Assembly (NCBI RefSeq): GCF_024757985.1 | Contig: NZ_CP103289.1 | Coordinates: 4,712,001-4,776,000, forward strand | Source: Cellulomonas sp. NS3 | Lineage (GTDB): Bacteria > Actinomycetota > Actinomycetes > Actinomycetales > Cellulomonadaceae | Direction of reading: 5' to 3' | DNA length: 64,000 bases | The notes under the pieces: model-generated | What the model was told of the DNA's origin: nothing | What the model saw: only the letters and a program-made list of their open reading frames with translations | Databases searched by the model: none | Program-made: the position numbers and the translations under genes | Shown here: in pieces, positions 42,069 to 51,244 of the stretch | How positions within the stretch are numbered: the stretch's first letter is position 1 | Layout: every line of letters begins with the position of its first letter

Positions 42069-44398
42069 GCGCAACGCCCTCCCGCCGCGCGGCCGACCCG
42101 CGCCCCGCCGGCACGCGCCCCGCCCGCACGCGCCGCCCCGCGCGCACGGCGCTCCGTCGCACGCCGCGAACCCCGCGCGCCGGGCTGCTCGCACGCTCCG
42201 CCGGACTGCTCGCGGTGCTCGCCCCGCTCGTCGGCGTGACGCCCGCCCCTGCGGCCGCCGCACCGTCGACCGACGAGCTGCCCGTCACTGTGGACGTCAC
42301 GGCGGTCACCCCGCAGGTGCTCGCGCCCGAGCAGAACCTGAGCGTGACCGTGACGGTCCGCAACGACGGCGACACCGAGCTCGCGAGCCCGAGCGCCGTC
42401 CTTCGCCTGAGCCGGACCCGGCCGGGGACGAGCGCCGAGCTCGACGCCTGGGTCGACGCGGACGCACGGGCGAGCGCGGGCAGCGCCGTCGGGCGGCCCG
42501 TCGCACTCGGTGCACCGCTCGCCCCGGGTGCGTCGGCCGACGTCACCTTCGACGTGCCGGCCTCGTCCGTCGGCCTGCTCGACACCCCGGACGCGTGGGG
42601 GCCGCGTGGCCTCGCGATCGAGCTCCTCGACGGGCGTCGGCGCGTGGGGATCGAGCGCACGTTCCTGCTGTGGCTGCCCGACGCCGAGGACCTGCCCCAG
42701 ACCCGGCTCAGCGTGCTCGTGCCGCTCGTGGCGTCGGCGCCCGGTGCGGGCGTGGCGTCGGCCACGAGCGCGCAGGTGCCCGCCCCGACGGCGACCGAGG
42801 GGGCCCCCGCGGAGGGGACGGACCCGGGCACCGCGCCCGGGACGGACGGGACCGAGGAGGGCGACGGCACCGAGCAGCCCGCGCCCGAGCCGCCCGACGA
42901 GGACGTGCCCGACGAGCCGCAGGAGCCGGAGGACACCGCGCTCGAGGCCCAGACGGGTCCCACGGGCCGCCTGCGCGCGCTGCTGACCGCGAGCGCCGCG
43001 AGCACCGGGGTGTCCTGGGCGCTCGACCCGGCCCTGCTCACGCGCGCGGCCGACGCCGGGCCGCTGTCGGCCGCGTGGCTCGAGGAGCTCGGTACCGCCG
43101 CCGAGGGCCGTGACGTGCTGGCGCTGCCGTGGGCCGACCCCGACCTCGCGGCGCTCGCGCACGCCGACCGGCCCGACCTGCTCACGGCGGCGCTCGCGTC
43201 GTCGGCCGACGCCCGTCCGCTGGTCGGTGAGTCGGTCACGCCCGTGCAGTGGGCGGCCGACGACGTCCCCGACCTGCGCACCGCCGCGCTCGCCGCCGGC
43301 TCCGACGTCCCGTCCCTCGTCGTCGGCCCCGGCGCGCTCACGCCCGAGCGCACGACGTCGACGACGCCCGGTCCCGTGACGACCGTGACGACCGACGCGG
43401 GCGACGTGACGGCACTCGTGCCGGACCCCACGCTCAGCTCGCTGCTCACCGAGCCCGGCCGGCTCCAGCCCGGGGCGACCGCGGCGACGCTCGCGCAGCG
43501 GCTGCTCGCCGAGACCGCCGTCGTCGCGCACGAGGACCGCGACACGGTGCCGCACCTGCTCGCGACCGTCCCGCGGAACTGGTCCCCCGACGCCGCGCTC
43601 GTGACCGCCGCGCTCGACGCCCTCGACGCCGCGCCCTGGGTCCGCCTCGCTCCCGCGAGCGCGCTCCTCGACGCCGCACCCGACACGGCCGACCGCGAGC
43701 CGCTCCCCGACGTCGACCGCGCCGCGGTCGAGCTCTCGGCCGCGACGGTCAACGCGCTCGCCGACGCCCGGAACGCCGCCGTCGCGTTCGCCGCGGTGCT
43801 CGTGGACCCCGCGGAGCACCTCGCGGGGCTCGACCACGAGGTGCTGCGTCCGCTGTCGGTCGCGTGGCGCGCCGACGACGAGGGCCGCCGCAGCGTCGTC
43901 CAGACGGCGCTCGCCGACGCGACCGCGCGACGCTCGGGACTCAGCGTCGTGCTGAGCGAACGGTTCACGATCATCTCGAGCACGAGCCAGATCCGGCTCG
44001 CGCTGCGCAGCACGCTCGACCAGCCCGCGACGGTCCGGGTCGAGATGCGCCCGCGCAAGGCGTGCCTCGAGGTCGGCGACGCCCCCACGGCGACCGTCCA
44101 GCCCGGCGCCGAGCAGACCGTCGTGGTCGAGGTCAGCGCCAACGCCAACTGCGACGTGCTCGTCGACGTGTTCGCGCTCGCGCCCGACGGCACCTCGGTC
44201 GCGACGGCCGGGCGCTTCAACGCGCACGTGTCCCCCACCATCGAGAACGTCGGCACCGCCGTCGTGGGCGCGCTCCTCGCGCTCGCGCTGCTGCTCGGCA
44301 TCGTGAAGACCGTGCGCCGGGGCCAGACGGCCCGGCGCGGAGCCCGGCTCGCGGCGCAGGCCGTGCCCGGTGACGAGAGCGAGACGACCCCCGCATGA
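42065..44398 (+). CDS. DUF6049 family exported membrane protein
   Basis: A 777-residue protein of the type encoded beside MurJ in actinobacteria (Rv3909-like). Signal sequence (ARSAGLLAVLAPLVGVTPAPAAAA), an N-terminal Ig-like domain (PVTVDVTAVTPQVLAPEQNLSVTVTVRNDGDTEL), an acidic Pro/Glu linker (about 255-300), a large middle domain resembling a deacetylase-like barrel without obvious catalytic residues, and a C-terminal Ig-like domain ending in a membrane helix (NVGTAVVGALLALALLLGIV) with a basic tail. It thus faces outward, anchored at the C-terminus. Probably assists lipid II export or wall assembly at the MurJ site (inference from fixed neighbourhood). Confidence 0.85.
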   Translation: MSATPSRRAADPRPAGTRPARTRRPARTALRRTPRTPRAGLLARSAGLLAVLAPLVGVTPAPAAAAPSTDELPVTVDVTAVTPQVLAPEQNLSVTVTVRNDGDTELASPSAVLRLSRTRPGTSAELDAWVDADARASAGSAVGRPVALGAPLAPGASADVTFDVPASSVGLLDTPDAWGPRGLAIELLDGRRRVGIERTFLLWLPDAEDLPQTRLSVLVPLVASAPGAGVASATSAQVPAPTATEGAPAEGTDPGTAPGTDGTEEGDGTEQPAPEPPDEDVPDEPQEPEDTALEAQTGPTGRLRALLTASAASTGVSWALDPALLTRAADAGPLSAAWLEELGTAAEGRDVLALPWADPDLAALAHADRPDLLTAALASSADARPLVGESVTPVQWAADDVPDLRTAALAAGSDVPSLVVGPGALTPERTTSTTPGPVTTVTTDAGDVTALVPDPTLSSLLTEPGRLQPGATAATLAQRLLAETAVVAHEDRDTVPHLLATVPRNWSPDAALVTAALDALDAAPWVRLAPASALLDAAPDTADREPLPDVDRAAVELSAATVNALADARNAAVAFAAVLVDPAEHLAGLDHEVLRPLSVAWRADDEGRRSVVQTALADATARRSGLSVVLSERFTIISSTSQIRLALRSTLDQPATVRVEMRPRKACLEVGDAPTATVQPGAEQTVVVEVSANANCDVLVDVFALAPDGTSVATAGRFNAHVSPTIENVGTAVVGALLALALLLGIVKTVRRGQTARRGARLAAQAVPGDESETTPA

Positions 44399-46026
44399 CC
44401 GCCGCACCCACCAAGCCGTCCGGCCTGGGCCGCTCGACGGCGCTCATGGCGTCCGGCACCGCGGCGTCGCGCCTGCTGGGCCTCGTGCGCAACAGTGCGC
44501 TCGTCGCGACCATCGGCATGCTCGGCTCCGCGGCCAACGCGTTCGGCGCCGCCAACAAGCTGCCGAGCATCCTGTACCTGCTCATCGCGGGCGGCGCGCT
44601 CAACGCGGTGCTCGTCCCCGAGGTGGTGCGCGCGTACCGGCGGGCCGACGGGCAGGTGTACGTCGACAAGCTGCTGACGCTGGGCATCGTCGGCCTCGCG
44701 GGCCTGACGCTCGTGCTCACGGCCGCCGTCCCGCTGCTGACGTCCGTCTACGCGGACTTCCCGGATCCCGAGGTGCAGCGCCTCACCGTCGCGCTCGCGT
44801 ACTGGTGCGTGCCCCAGGTGTTCTTCTACGGGCTGTACGCGCTGCTCGGGCAGGTGCTCAACGCCCGCGGCAGCTTCGGGCCGTTCATGTGGGCGCCGGT
44901 CGTCAACAACGTCGTCGCCATCGCCGGGCTCGTGGTGTTCGTCGCGCTGTGGGGCTCGCGCGTGCCGCCCGAGGGGCAGGCCGGCGACGTGTCGTGGTGG
45001 GGTCCCGAGCAGATCGCGGTGCTCGCGGGCACGGCGACGCTCGGGGTGGCCGCGCAGGCGCTCGTGCTCGTCGTGCCGCTGTACCGCAGCGGGTTCCGCT
45101 ACCGGCCGCGCTGGGGGCTGCGCGGGTCCGGGCTGGGGGCGGCCGGGCGCGTCACGCTGTGGACGTTCCTCGGGCTCGTCGTCGGGCAGGTCGGCGTGCT
45201 CGTCGTCTCGCGCGTCACGACCGCCGCCGGGACCGGGGAGACCGCGGGCAACGTCGTCTACGACAACGCGTTCCTCATCTTCATGCTGCCGCACTCGCTC
45301 GTCACGGTGTCGCTCATGACGGCGCTGTTCACGCGCCTGTCGGCGAAGGCCGCGGCGGGCGACGTGGTCGCGGTGCGCGACGACCTGAGCCTCGGGCTGC
45401 GGACCGTCGGGCTGTTCACGGTCCTCGCGACCACCGGGATCGCGGTCCTCGCCTACCCGCTCGTCCGGATGATCTTCCCGGGGACCACCAACGGGGCGTC
45501 CGACCTCGCGACGGTCGTGGTCACCATGGTCGCCGGCCTCGTGGCGTTCGGCGCGTGGTCGATGTGCCAGCGGGTGTACTACGCGTACCAGGACGCCAGG
45601 TCGATGATCCCGATCCAGGTCGCGATGATGCTGGTCGTCGTCGCCGGGACGCTGCTCGGCAAGGCCGTGCTCGGGCGGGAGCTGTGGGTCGCCGCGGCGG
45701 GCGTGTCCATGACCGTGTCCTACGGGCTGGGCGCCGTGGTGGCGCTCGTCGTGATCCGCCGGCGGCTCGGCGGGCTCGACGGCCGGCGCGTGCTCGTCAC
45801 GCACGCCAAGGCGGTCGCGGCCGCGGTCCTCGCCGGCGGCGCCGGGACGCTCGTCGTCCGCCTGCTCGGGCCCGTCGGGTCCGCCCTCGACGCCCTCGTC
45901 ATGTGCGCCGTCGGCGGCGCCGTGATCGCCGGGCTCTACGTCGCGGTGCTCGTCGCGCTGCGGGCCCGCGAGCTCCAGACGCTCGCCGGTCCGCTGCTCC
46001 GGCGCATACGCCGCACCCGCGCCTGA
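44395..46026 (+). CDS. murJ: Lipid II flippase MurJ (MviN)
   Basis: A 543-residue, 14-helix MOP-family flippase that moves lipid II across the membrane for wall synthesis. Opening ASGTAASRLLGLVRNSALVATIGM, the region AANKLPSILYLLIAGGALNAVLVPEVVRA, and FLIFMLPHSLVTVSLMTALFTRLSAKAA with RDDLSLGLRTVGLF are diagnostic. Unlike the M. tuberculosis protein, which carries its pseudokinase and extracellular domains on the same chain, this one ends after the last helix with RRIRRTRA and the other domains are in the next gene. ATG 44395 overlaps the DUF6049 stop. Confidence 0.95.
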   Translation: MTAAPTKPSGLGRSTALMASGTAASRLLGLVRNSALVATIGMLGSAANAFGAANKLPSILYLLIAGGALNAVLVPEVVRAYRRADGQVYVDKLLTLGIVGLAGLTLVLTAAVPLLTSVYADFPDPEVQRLTVALAYWCVPQVFFYGLYALLGQVLNARGSFGPFMWAPVVNNVVAIAGLVVFVALWGSRVPPEGQAGDVSWWGPEQIAVLAGTATLGVAAQALVLVVPLYRSGFRYRPRWGLRGSGLGAAGRVTLWTFLGLVVGQVGVLVVSRVTTAAGTGETAGNVVYDNAFLIFMLPHSLVTVSLMTALFTRLSAKAAAGDVVAVRDDLSLGLRTVGLFTVLATTGIAVLAYPLVRMIFPGTTNGASDLATVVVTMVAGLVAFGAWSMCQRVYYAYQDARSMIPIQVAMMLVVVAGTLLGKAVLGRELWVAAAGVSMTVSYGLGAVVALVVIRRRLGGLDGRRVLVTHAKAVAAAVLAGGAGTLVVRLLGPVGSALDALVMCAVGGAVIAGLYVAVLVALRARELQTLAGPLLRRIRRTRA

Positions 46027-46086
46027 CGCCCCGACTAGCATGGGGGTCCGGCAGTCGCCGGATGAACCGTCGCCGGGAGGACTCGC

Positions 46087-48012
46087 GTGGAGGACGTCGT
46101 CGGACGTGGCACCGTGCTGGCCGGGCGCTACCGCGTCCTGCAGCTCGTGGGCTCGGACCTGCCGGGGGCGAGCTCGTGGCAGGCGACCGACCAGATCCTC
46201 GACCGCCCGGTGCGCGTGCGCGTGCTCGAGCAGGGCAACGTCGCGCAGGCGCTCGACGCCGCCCGGCGCGCCGCCCTCGTCTCGGACCCGCGCCTCGTGC
46301 GCGTGCTCGACGTCGGCACGCACCAGGGCTCGATCAGCTACGTGGTCACCGAGCAGGTCACGGGCCCGTCGCTGAGCGACCTGCTCGCGCGCGGCCCTCT
46401 GTCGGCGGACCAGGCCCGGGCCGTCGTCGGCGAGGCCGCCGCCGCGCTCGAGGTCGCCCGCCGGCGCGGCGTCCACCACCTCGCGCTGCGCCCGACCGTC
46501 CTGCACGTGACGCCCGAGGACCGCGTGCTGCTCACCGGCCTCGCGCTCGACGGTGCGCTGCTCGGCCAGGGCCTCGGCGACGCGCGCAGCACCACGCGCG
46601 CCGACACCGTCGGCCTCGTCCGGCTCCTGTACGCGGCCCTCACCGGCCGCTGGCCCACGCTCGACGGCGAGCTCGTGCCGTCCGAGACCCTGCCCGCCGC
46701 CCCCGTGCGCGACGGGCTCCTCGTCCCGCCCTCGGACCTGGTGCGCGGCATCCCCGCGGACCTCGACACGCTCTGCGCCGTGACGCTCGGCCCGCACGAG
46801 GACGGTCCGCACAGCCCCGCCGAGCTCGTCCGCGAGCTCGAGCCGTGGGGCGAGATCCGCACCACCGGGCTCAGCGAGGTCATGGCCGCCGCCGCGACCG
46901 CGCCGCTCGAGGAGCAGCTCACGCCCGCCGCGCCGCCCGAGACCCGGCCGGTGCAGGTTCAGCGCCAGTCCGTCCGCTCCGCGTTCGACGAGCAGGCGCC
47001 CGCCGGGACCGGCCGACCCGGGACCCCGCCGCCGGCGCACCCCCGCGGCGGACCGGCGTTCGCCCAGTCGGCCCCCGCTGCCACGCGCCCGATGCTTCCG
47101 ACCCCTCCCCCGCCCGCAGCGGCCGCACCCGCCGCCGTCGCCGAGACCGCCGTGGCCGCGGGTCCGCCGACGACCGTCGGTCCTCCGCCGCCCGTGCAGC
47201 GGCAGCCCGCTGCCCCGGCCCGCCAGCCCGGCCCCCCGCCGCGCGCGCAGCAGGGTCCCTACGACCAGTCGCCGCCGTCCTTCGCGGTCGGCCTCGGCGG
47301 GCACGACGACGAGCCCGACGTCTTCGACATCTCCGGCGACGAGGACGTCGACGTCGCCGAGCGCCGCTTCGACCCGACCAAGATCGTGCTGCTCGTCGTC
47401 GCGATCGTCGTGATCATCGGCGTCGTCATCGCGTTCAACGCGCTGCGCAGCCCCGTCGGCGGGACCGAGGCGGGCACCTCCCCGGGCGTCACCGAGACCG
47501 CCGCCGCGCCGCCGGCCGAGGGCGAGCAGCCCGCCGAGGAGCCCGCGGAGGAGGCGCCCGCCGACCCCGCACCGCCCGCCGGCGCGGCCCCGACGATCGC
47601 CGGTGCGACGACCGTCGACCCGTCCGACAGCGACGGCGAGCACGAGGAGGCCGTCTCCCTCGCGTTCGACGGCGACCCCACCTCGTTCTGGTACACCCAG
47701 ACCTACAACCGCCCCGAGTTCGGCGGGCTCAAGCCCGGCGTCGGCTACGTGATCACGCTGGCGGGGCCGTCGACGGTCTCGGGCGTCACGCTCAAGACGA
47801 ACCAGACCGGCGGCAACGTCGAGGTCCGGGCGACCGACGCGGCGAACCCGGGCGGCGGCACGGTCCTCGCCTCCGGCCCGCTCGCACCCGACACCGTGTT
47901 CACGTTCCCCGAGCCCGCCGAGACCGGCTCGATCGTGCTCTGGTTCACGTCGCTGCCGCAGGCCGCCGACGGCAAGTACCGCGTCGAGGTCACCGAGCTC
48001 GCACTGTCCTGA
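46087..48012 (+). CDS. Membrane pseudokinase partner of MurJ
   Basis: A 641-residue single-pass protein; GTG 46087 with GGGAGGA site. Residues 1-270 form a kinase fold (LAGRYRVLQLVGSDLPGASSWQATDQILDRPVRVRVLEQ) lacking catalysis: the ATP-binding Lys is replaced in RVRVL, the HRD loop reads HHLALRPTVLHVTPEDR, and DFG is missing (TGLAL). A Pro/Ala-rich linker leads to an acidic stretch, one membrane helix (KIVLLVVAIVVIIGVVIAFNAL), a Glu/Pro spacer and a C-terminal discoidin-like domain (TSFWYTQTYNRPEFGGLKPG, TVSGVTLKTNQTGGNVEVRA). This is the same set of parts fused to MurJ in M. tuberculosis, where the phosphorylated pseudokinase recruits FhaA to limit wall synthesis (established there). The 60-bp gap from murJ has no promoter signal. 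Confidence 0.88.
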   Translation: MEDVVGRGTVLAGRYRVLQLVGSDLPGASSWQATDQILDRPVRVRVLEQGNVAQALDAARRAALVSDPRLVRVLDVGTHQGSISYVVTEQVTGPSLSDLLARGPLSADQARAVVGEAAAALEVARRRGVHHLALRPTVLHVTPEDRVLLTGLALDGALLGQGLGDARSTTRADTVGLVRLLYAALTGRWPTLDGELVPSETLPAAPVRDGLLVPPSDLVRGIPADLDTLCAVTLGPHEDGPHSPAELVRELEPWGEIRTTGLSEVMAAAATAPLEEQLTPAAPPETRPVQVQRQSVRSAFDEQAPAGTGRPGTPPPAHPRGGPAFAQSAPAATRPMLPTPPPPAAAAPAAVAETAVAAGPPTTVGPPPPVQRQPAAPARQPGPPPRAQQGPYDQSPPSFAVGLGGHDDEPDVFDISGDEDVDVAERRFDPTKIVLLVVAIVVIIGVVIAFNALRSPVGGTEAGTSPGVTETAAAPPAEGEQPAEEPAEEAPADPAPPAGAAPTIAGATTVDPSDSDGEHEEAVSLAFDGDPTSFWYTQTYNRPEFGGLKPGVGYVITLAGPSTVSGVTLKTNQTGGNVEVRATDAANPGGGTVLASGPLAPDTVFTFPEPAETGSIVLWFTSLPQAADGKYRVEVTELALS

Positions 48013-48020
48013 CCCGCGCT

Positions 48021-48049
48021 CGGCCCGGCGTCCTGAGGACGCCGGGCCG
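48021..48049 (+). terminator. Terminator after the pseudokinase gene
   Basis: CGGCCCGGCGTCC (48021-48033) and GGACGCCGGGCCG (48037-48049) form a perfect 13-bp stem with loop TGA, 9 bp after the stop codon. It closes the Nudix-to-pseudokinase operon. Confidence 0.85.
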
Positions 48050-48130
48050 GAGCCGTGGCGTGGTGCCCGGCGCGGGGCCGAGCGACCCTGCCGTGAGCCC
48101 GTCCGCCATGCGGATGGGGGTCGGCGGCCG

Positions 48131-48157
48131 GGGAACAGATCCGCCCTAGGATCGGTT
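48131..48157 (+). promoter_or_regulatory. SigR-type (thiol-oxidative stress) promoter of trxBA, overlapping a housekeeping -10
   Basis: GGGAAC (48131-48136), exactly 18 bp, then GTT (48155-48157) fits the GGAAT-N18-GTT promoter of the SigR/SigH ECF sigma factors, which are known to drive trxBA in Streptomyces and mycobacteria. TAGGAT (48147-48152) inside it could be a second, ordinary -10. Confidence 0.55.
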
Positions 48158-48191
48158 CACCGAGCACAATCCCCGACCCGAGGAATCTCAC

Positions 48192-49187
48192 GTGACCGAG
48201 CAGTCTGCCCCGCGCGACCTGATCATCGTCGGCTCCGGCCCCGCCGGATACACCGCCGCGATCTACGCGGCCCGCGCCGGCCTGGCCCCGCTCGTCATCG
48301 CCGGCTCCGTGACCGCCGGCGGGGCGCTCATGAACACCACCGAGGTCGAGAACTTCCCCGGCTTCCCCGACGGCATCCAGGGCCCCGAGCTCATGGAGAA
48401 CCTGCAGAAGCAGGCCGAGAAGTTCGGCGCCGAGGTCCTCTGGGACGACGTGACGTCGGTCGAGCTCCGCGGCACGACCAAGACCGTCGTCACCGGCGGC
48501 GGGGAGACGTTCACCGCGCGCGCCGTCGTGCTGGCGACCGGGTCCGCGTACCGCGAGCTCGGGCTGGACGACGAGAAGCGCCTGTCCGGCCGCGGGGTCT
48601 CCTGGTGCGCGACCTGCGACGGGTTCTTCTTCCGCGACCAGGAGATCATCGTCGTCGGCGGTGGGGACTCCGCCGTCGAGGAGGCCACCTTCCTCACGCG
48701 CTTCGGCAAGCGCGTCACGATGGTGCACCGGCGCGACAGGCTCCGCGCCTCCAAGATCATGGCCGACCGTGCCGCGAACGACCCGAAGATCGACTTCGCG
48801 TGGAATAGCGAGGTCGTCGCGATCCACGGCGCCGACAAGGTCAGCGGCGTGACGCTGCGCGACACCGTGACCGGCGAGACGCGCGAGCACCCCGCGACCG
48901 GCGTGTTCGTCGCGATCGGCCACGTCCCGCGCACCGAGCTGCTCCACGGGCAGGTCGAGCTCGACGAGAACGGCTACATCGTCGTGCAGGGCCGTTCGAC
49001 CCTCACGAACCTCGAGGGTGTCTTCGCGTGCGGCGACGCCGTCGACCACACCTACCGTCAGGCGATCACCGCCGCCGGCTCCGGTTGCGCGGCCGCGCTC
49101 GACGCCCAGCACTACCTGACCGGCCTCGGCGACGTCGGCACCGAGGGCCCCGTCTCCCCCGAGGCCGACGTCCTCCAGGAGGCGTGA
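48192..49187 (+). CDS. trxB: Thioredoxin reductase
   Basis: A 331-residue NADPH-dependent flavoenzyme that reduces thioredoxin. FAD motif [21 protein letters not shown], active-site WCATCDG (Cys139, Cys142), NADPH motif [15 protein letters not shown] with [10 protein letters not shown], and the final FAD segment [29 protein letters not shown] 48192 follows a GAGGAA site. It overlaps trxA by one base. Probably induced by thiol oxidation through a SigR-type promoter. In mycobacteria sigM lies between murJ and trxB; here it is absent. Confidence 0.97.
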   Translation: MTEQSAPRDLIIVGSGPAGYTAAIYAARAGLAPLVIAGSVTAGGALMNTTEVENFPGFPDGIQGPELMENLQKQAEKFGAEVLWDDVTSVELRGTTKTVVTGGGETFTARAVVLATGSAYRELGLDDEKRLSGRGVSWCATCDGFFFRDQEIIVVGGGDSAVEEATFLTRFGKRVTMVHRRDRLRASKIMADRAANDPKIDFAWNSEVVAIHGADKVSGVTLRDTVTGETREHPATGVFVAIGHVPRTELLHGQVELDENGYIVVQGRSTLTNLEGVFACGDAVDHTYRQAITAAGSGCAAALDAQHYLTGLGDVGTEGPVSPEADVLQEA

Positions 49188-49528
49188 TGACCGACATCCA
49201 CGTGACCGACGAGACCTTCCAGTCCGAGGTCCTCGAGTCCGAGATCCCCGTCCTCGTGGACTTCTGGGCGGCCTGGTGCGGCCCGTGCCGCATGGTCGCG
49301 CCCGTGCTCGCCGAGCTCGCGCAGGAGTACGACGGCAAGATCAAGATCGTCAAGGTCGACACCGAGGCGAACCCCGTCGTCGTCGGGCAGTACGGCGTGG
49401 TGTCGATCCCGCTGCTGAACTTCTACGCGGGCGGTGAGCTCGTGCGCTCGCTGTCCGGCGCTCGGCCGAAGCAGATCATCGCCCAGGAGATCGAGGGCGT
49501 GCTCGCGGAGGTCGGCGCGCAGGCGTAG
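49187..49528 (+). CDS. trxA: Thioredoxin
   Basis: A 113-residue disulfide reductase: [27 protein letters not shown] with Cys31-Gly-Pro-Cys34, [20 protein letters not shown] (cis-Pro) and [17 protein letters not shown]. The base after cis-Pro encodes Leu in place of the usual Thr (SIPLL). ATG 49187 shares a base with the trxB stop codon, so they are co-translated. Followed by a hairpin terminator. Confidence 0.97.
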   Translation: MTDIHVTDETFQSEVLESEIPVLVDFWAAWCGPCRMVAPVLAELAQEYDGKIKIVKVDTEANPVVVGQYGVVSIPLLNFYAGGELVRSLSGARPKQIIAQEIEGVLAEVGAQA

Positions 49529-49562
49529 CCGGCGTCCGGTCGCGCCCTGCCGGCGAGGACCT

Positions 49563-49610
49563 CGACTCAGCCCCCGGGCGCGCAGAGATGCGGGCACGGG
49601 GGCTGAGTCG
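49563..49610 (+). terminator. Terminator of trxBA
   Basis: CGACTCAGCCCCC (49563-49575) pairs perfectly with GGGGGCTGAGTCG (49598-49610) around a 22-base loop, 34 bp after the trxA stop. The rest of 49529-49831 shows no gene. Confidence 0.75.
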
Positions 49611-49831
49611 TGCTCGGACCGGTCCGGCCCGGCTCGGGTCGGACGTGCTGGTGCGTCGGTGCCGATCCCGTCGCGTGCGGCGCAGCCTCGCCGGGCGCCG
49701 TGCCGGCTCGTCGCTCGACCGCGTGCCACCCGTTCGTCCTGCTGCTGCCCGTCCCCCGCGGCCACGACACGGCCGGGTGAGGTGCGCGGACGCACCGGCT
49801 GACCTCCCGAGGTGCGTGCGACACTCGGAGG

Positions 49832-51172
49832 ATGAGCCAGCACACCCCCACCGGCGGCACGACGTCGGGCACCCCTCCGACGACCGCCGCAGGGACGCGG
49901 CTCGACCCCTGGCTCGGCGCGTACGCCGACCGGACCCACGGGATGCGCGCCTCGGAGATCCGCGCGCTGTTCGCCGTCGCCAACCGGCCGGAGGTCGTCT
50001 CGCTCGCCGGTGGGATGCCCAACCTCGACGGCCTCCCCCTCGACGTCCTCGCCGACGTCGCCCAGCGCGTCGTCGCGACGCGCGGCACGACGGCGCTGCA
50101 GTACGGCTCCGGGCAGGGCGACGAGACGCTGCGGGAGCAGATCCTCGAGGTCATGCGCCTCGAAGGCATCCACGCGCACCCGGACGACGTGGTCGTCACC
50201 ACCGGGTCGCAACAAGCCCTCGATCTTGTCACGCGGCTCTTCGTCAACCCCGGCGACGTCGTCGTCGCGGAGGCGCCGAGCTACGTCGGCGCTCTCGGGG
50301 TGTTCCGCGCCTACCAGGCCGACGTCGTCCACGTGCCGCTCGACGCCCACGGGCTCGTGCCCGCCGCGCTCGAGGAGGCTCTGACCCGGCTGGCCGTCGA
50401 GGGCCGCCGCGTCAAGCTGCTGTACACGGTCCCGAACTTCCACAACCCTGCGGGTGTGACGCTCTCCGCCGAGCGCCGCCCCCAGATCCTCGAGATCTGC
50501 CGGCGTCACGGCGTCCTCGTGCTCGAGGACAACCCATACGGCCTGCTCGGCTTCGACGGTGACCCGATCCCCGCCATGCGATCGCTCGACGAGGACGGGG
50601 TCATCTACCTCGGCTCGTTCTCCAAGACGTTCGCGCCCGGGTACCGCGTCGGGTGGGCCGTCGCGCCGCACGCCGTGCGCGAGAAGCTCGTGCTGGCGTC
50701 CGAGTCCGCCATCCTCTGCCCGTCCAACGCGTCGCAGCTCGCGATCAGCGCCTACCTCACGACGTGCGACTGGCGCGGCCAGATCAAGGCGTTCCGCGAG
50801 ATGTACCGCGAGCGGCGCGACGCGATGATGGGCGCGCTCGCCGAGCACCTGCCCGACGCGACGTGGACCGTCCCGGACGGCGGCTTCTACACATGGGTCC
50901 GCCTGCCCGACGGGCTCGACGCCAAGGCCATGCTCCCGCGCGCGGTCACCGCCCGGGTGGCGTACGTCCCCGGCACCGCGTTCTACGCCGACGGCCAGGG
51001 CAGCGACCACATGCGCCTGTCGTTCTGCTACCCGACGCCCGAGCGGATCCGCGAAGGTGTGCGGCGGCTGGCCGGGGTCGTCAGCGGGGAGTCGGAGCTC
51101 GTCTCGCTGTTCGGTGCCGGGCTCGGCGGGACCCGGGGTGACGTGCAGGCACCGGGCCCGGACGTGTCCTGA
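49832..51172 (+). CDS. PLP-dependent aminotransferase (fold type I, 2-aminoadipate/MocR-like)
   Basis: A 446-residue class I/II aminotransferase without a DNA-binding domain. Recognised by VVSLAGGMPNLDGLP, ALQYGSGQGDETLREQILEVM, VVVTTGSQQALDLVTRLFVNPGDVVVAEAPSYVGAL, LYTVPNFHNPAGVTLS (Asn-Pro), VLEDNPYGLLGFDGDP and SFSKTFAPGYRVGW, where Lys265 binds PLP. The C-terminal VAYVPGTAFYADGQGSDHMRLSFCYPTPE contains the carboxylate-binding Arg. GACACT ends six bases before the ATG. Likely uses 2-oxoglutarate with an amino acid such as 2-aminoadipate or an aromatic; not decided by sequence. An aminotransferase at this position is frequent near parAB in Micrococcales. Confidence 0.9.
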   Translation: MSQHTPTGGTTSGTPPTTAAGTRLDPWLGAYADRTHGMRASEIRALFAVANRPEVVSLAGGMPNLDGLPLDVLADVAQRVVATRGTTALQYGSGQGDETLREQILEVMRLEGIHAHPDDVVVTTGSQQALDLVTRLFVNPGDVVVAEAPSYVGALGVFRAYQADVVHVPLDAHGLVPAALEEALTRLAVEGRRVKLLYTVPNFHNPAGVTLSAERRPQILEICRRHGVLVLEDNPYGLLGFDGDPIPAMRSLDEDGVIYLGSFSKTFAPGYRVGWAVAPHAVREKLVLASESAILCPSNASQLAISAYLTTCDWRGQIKAFREMYRERRDAMMGALAEHLPDATWTVPDGGFYTWVRLPDGLDAKAMLPRAVTARVAYVPGTAFYADGQGSDHMRLSFCYPTPERIREGVRRLAGVVSGESELVSLFGAGLGGTRGDVQAPGPDVS

Positions 51173-51244
51173 GAGCTCCGGCGCACGCCGCGGACCTTCC
51201 CTCCTCCTGATCGCACTCCTCCCGACCCCGGAGCCTCGACGCAC

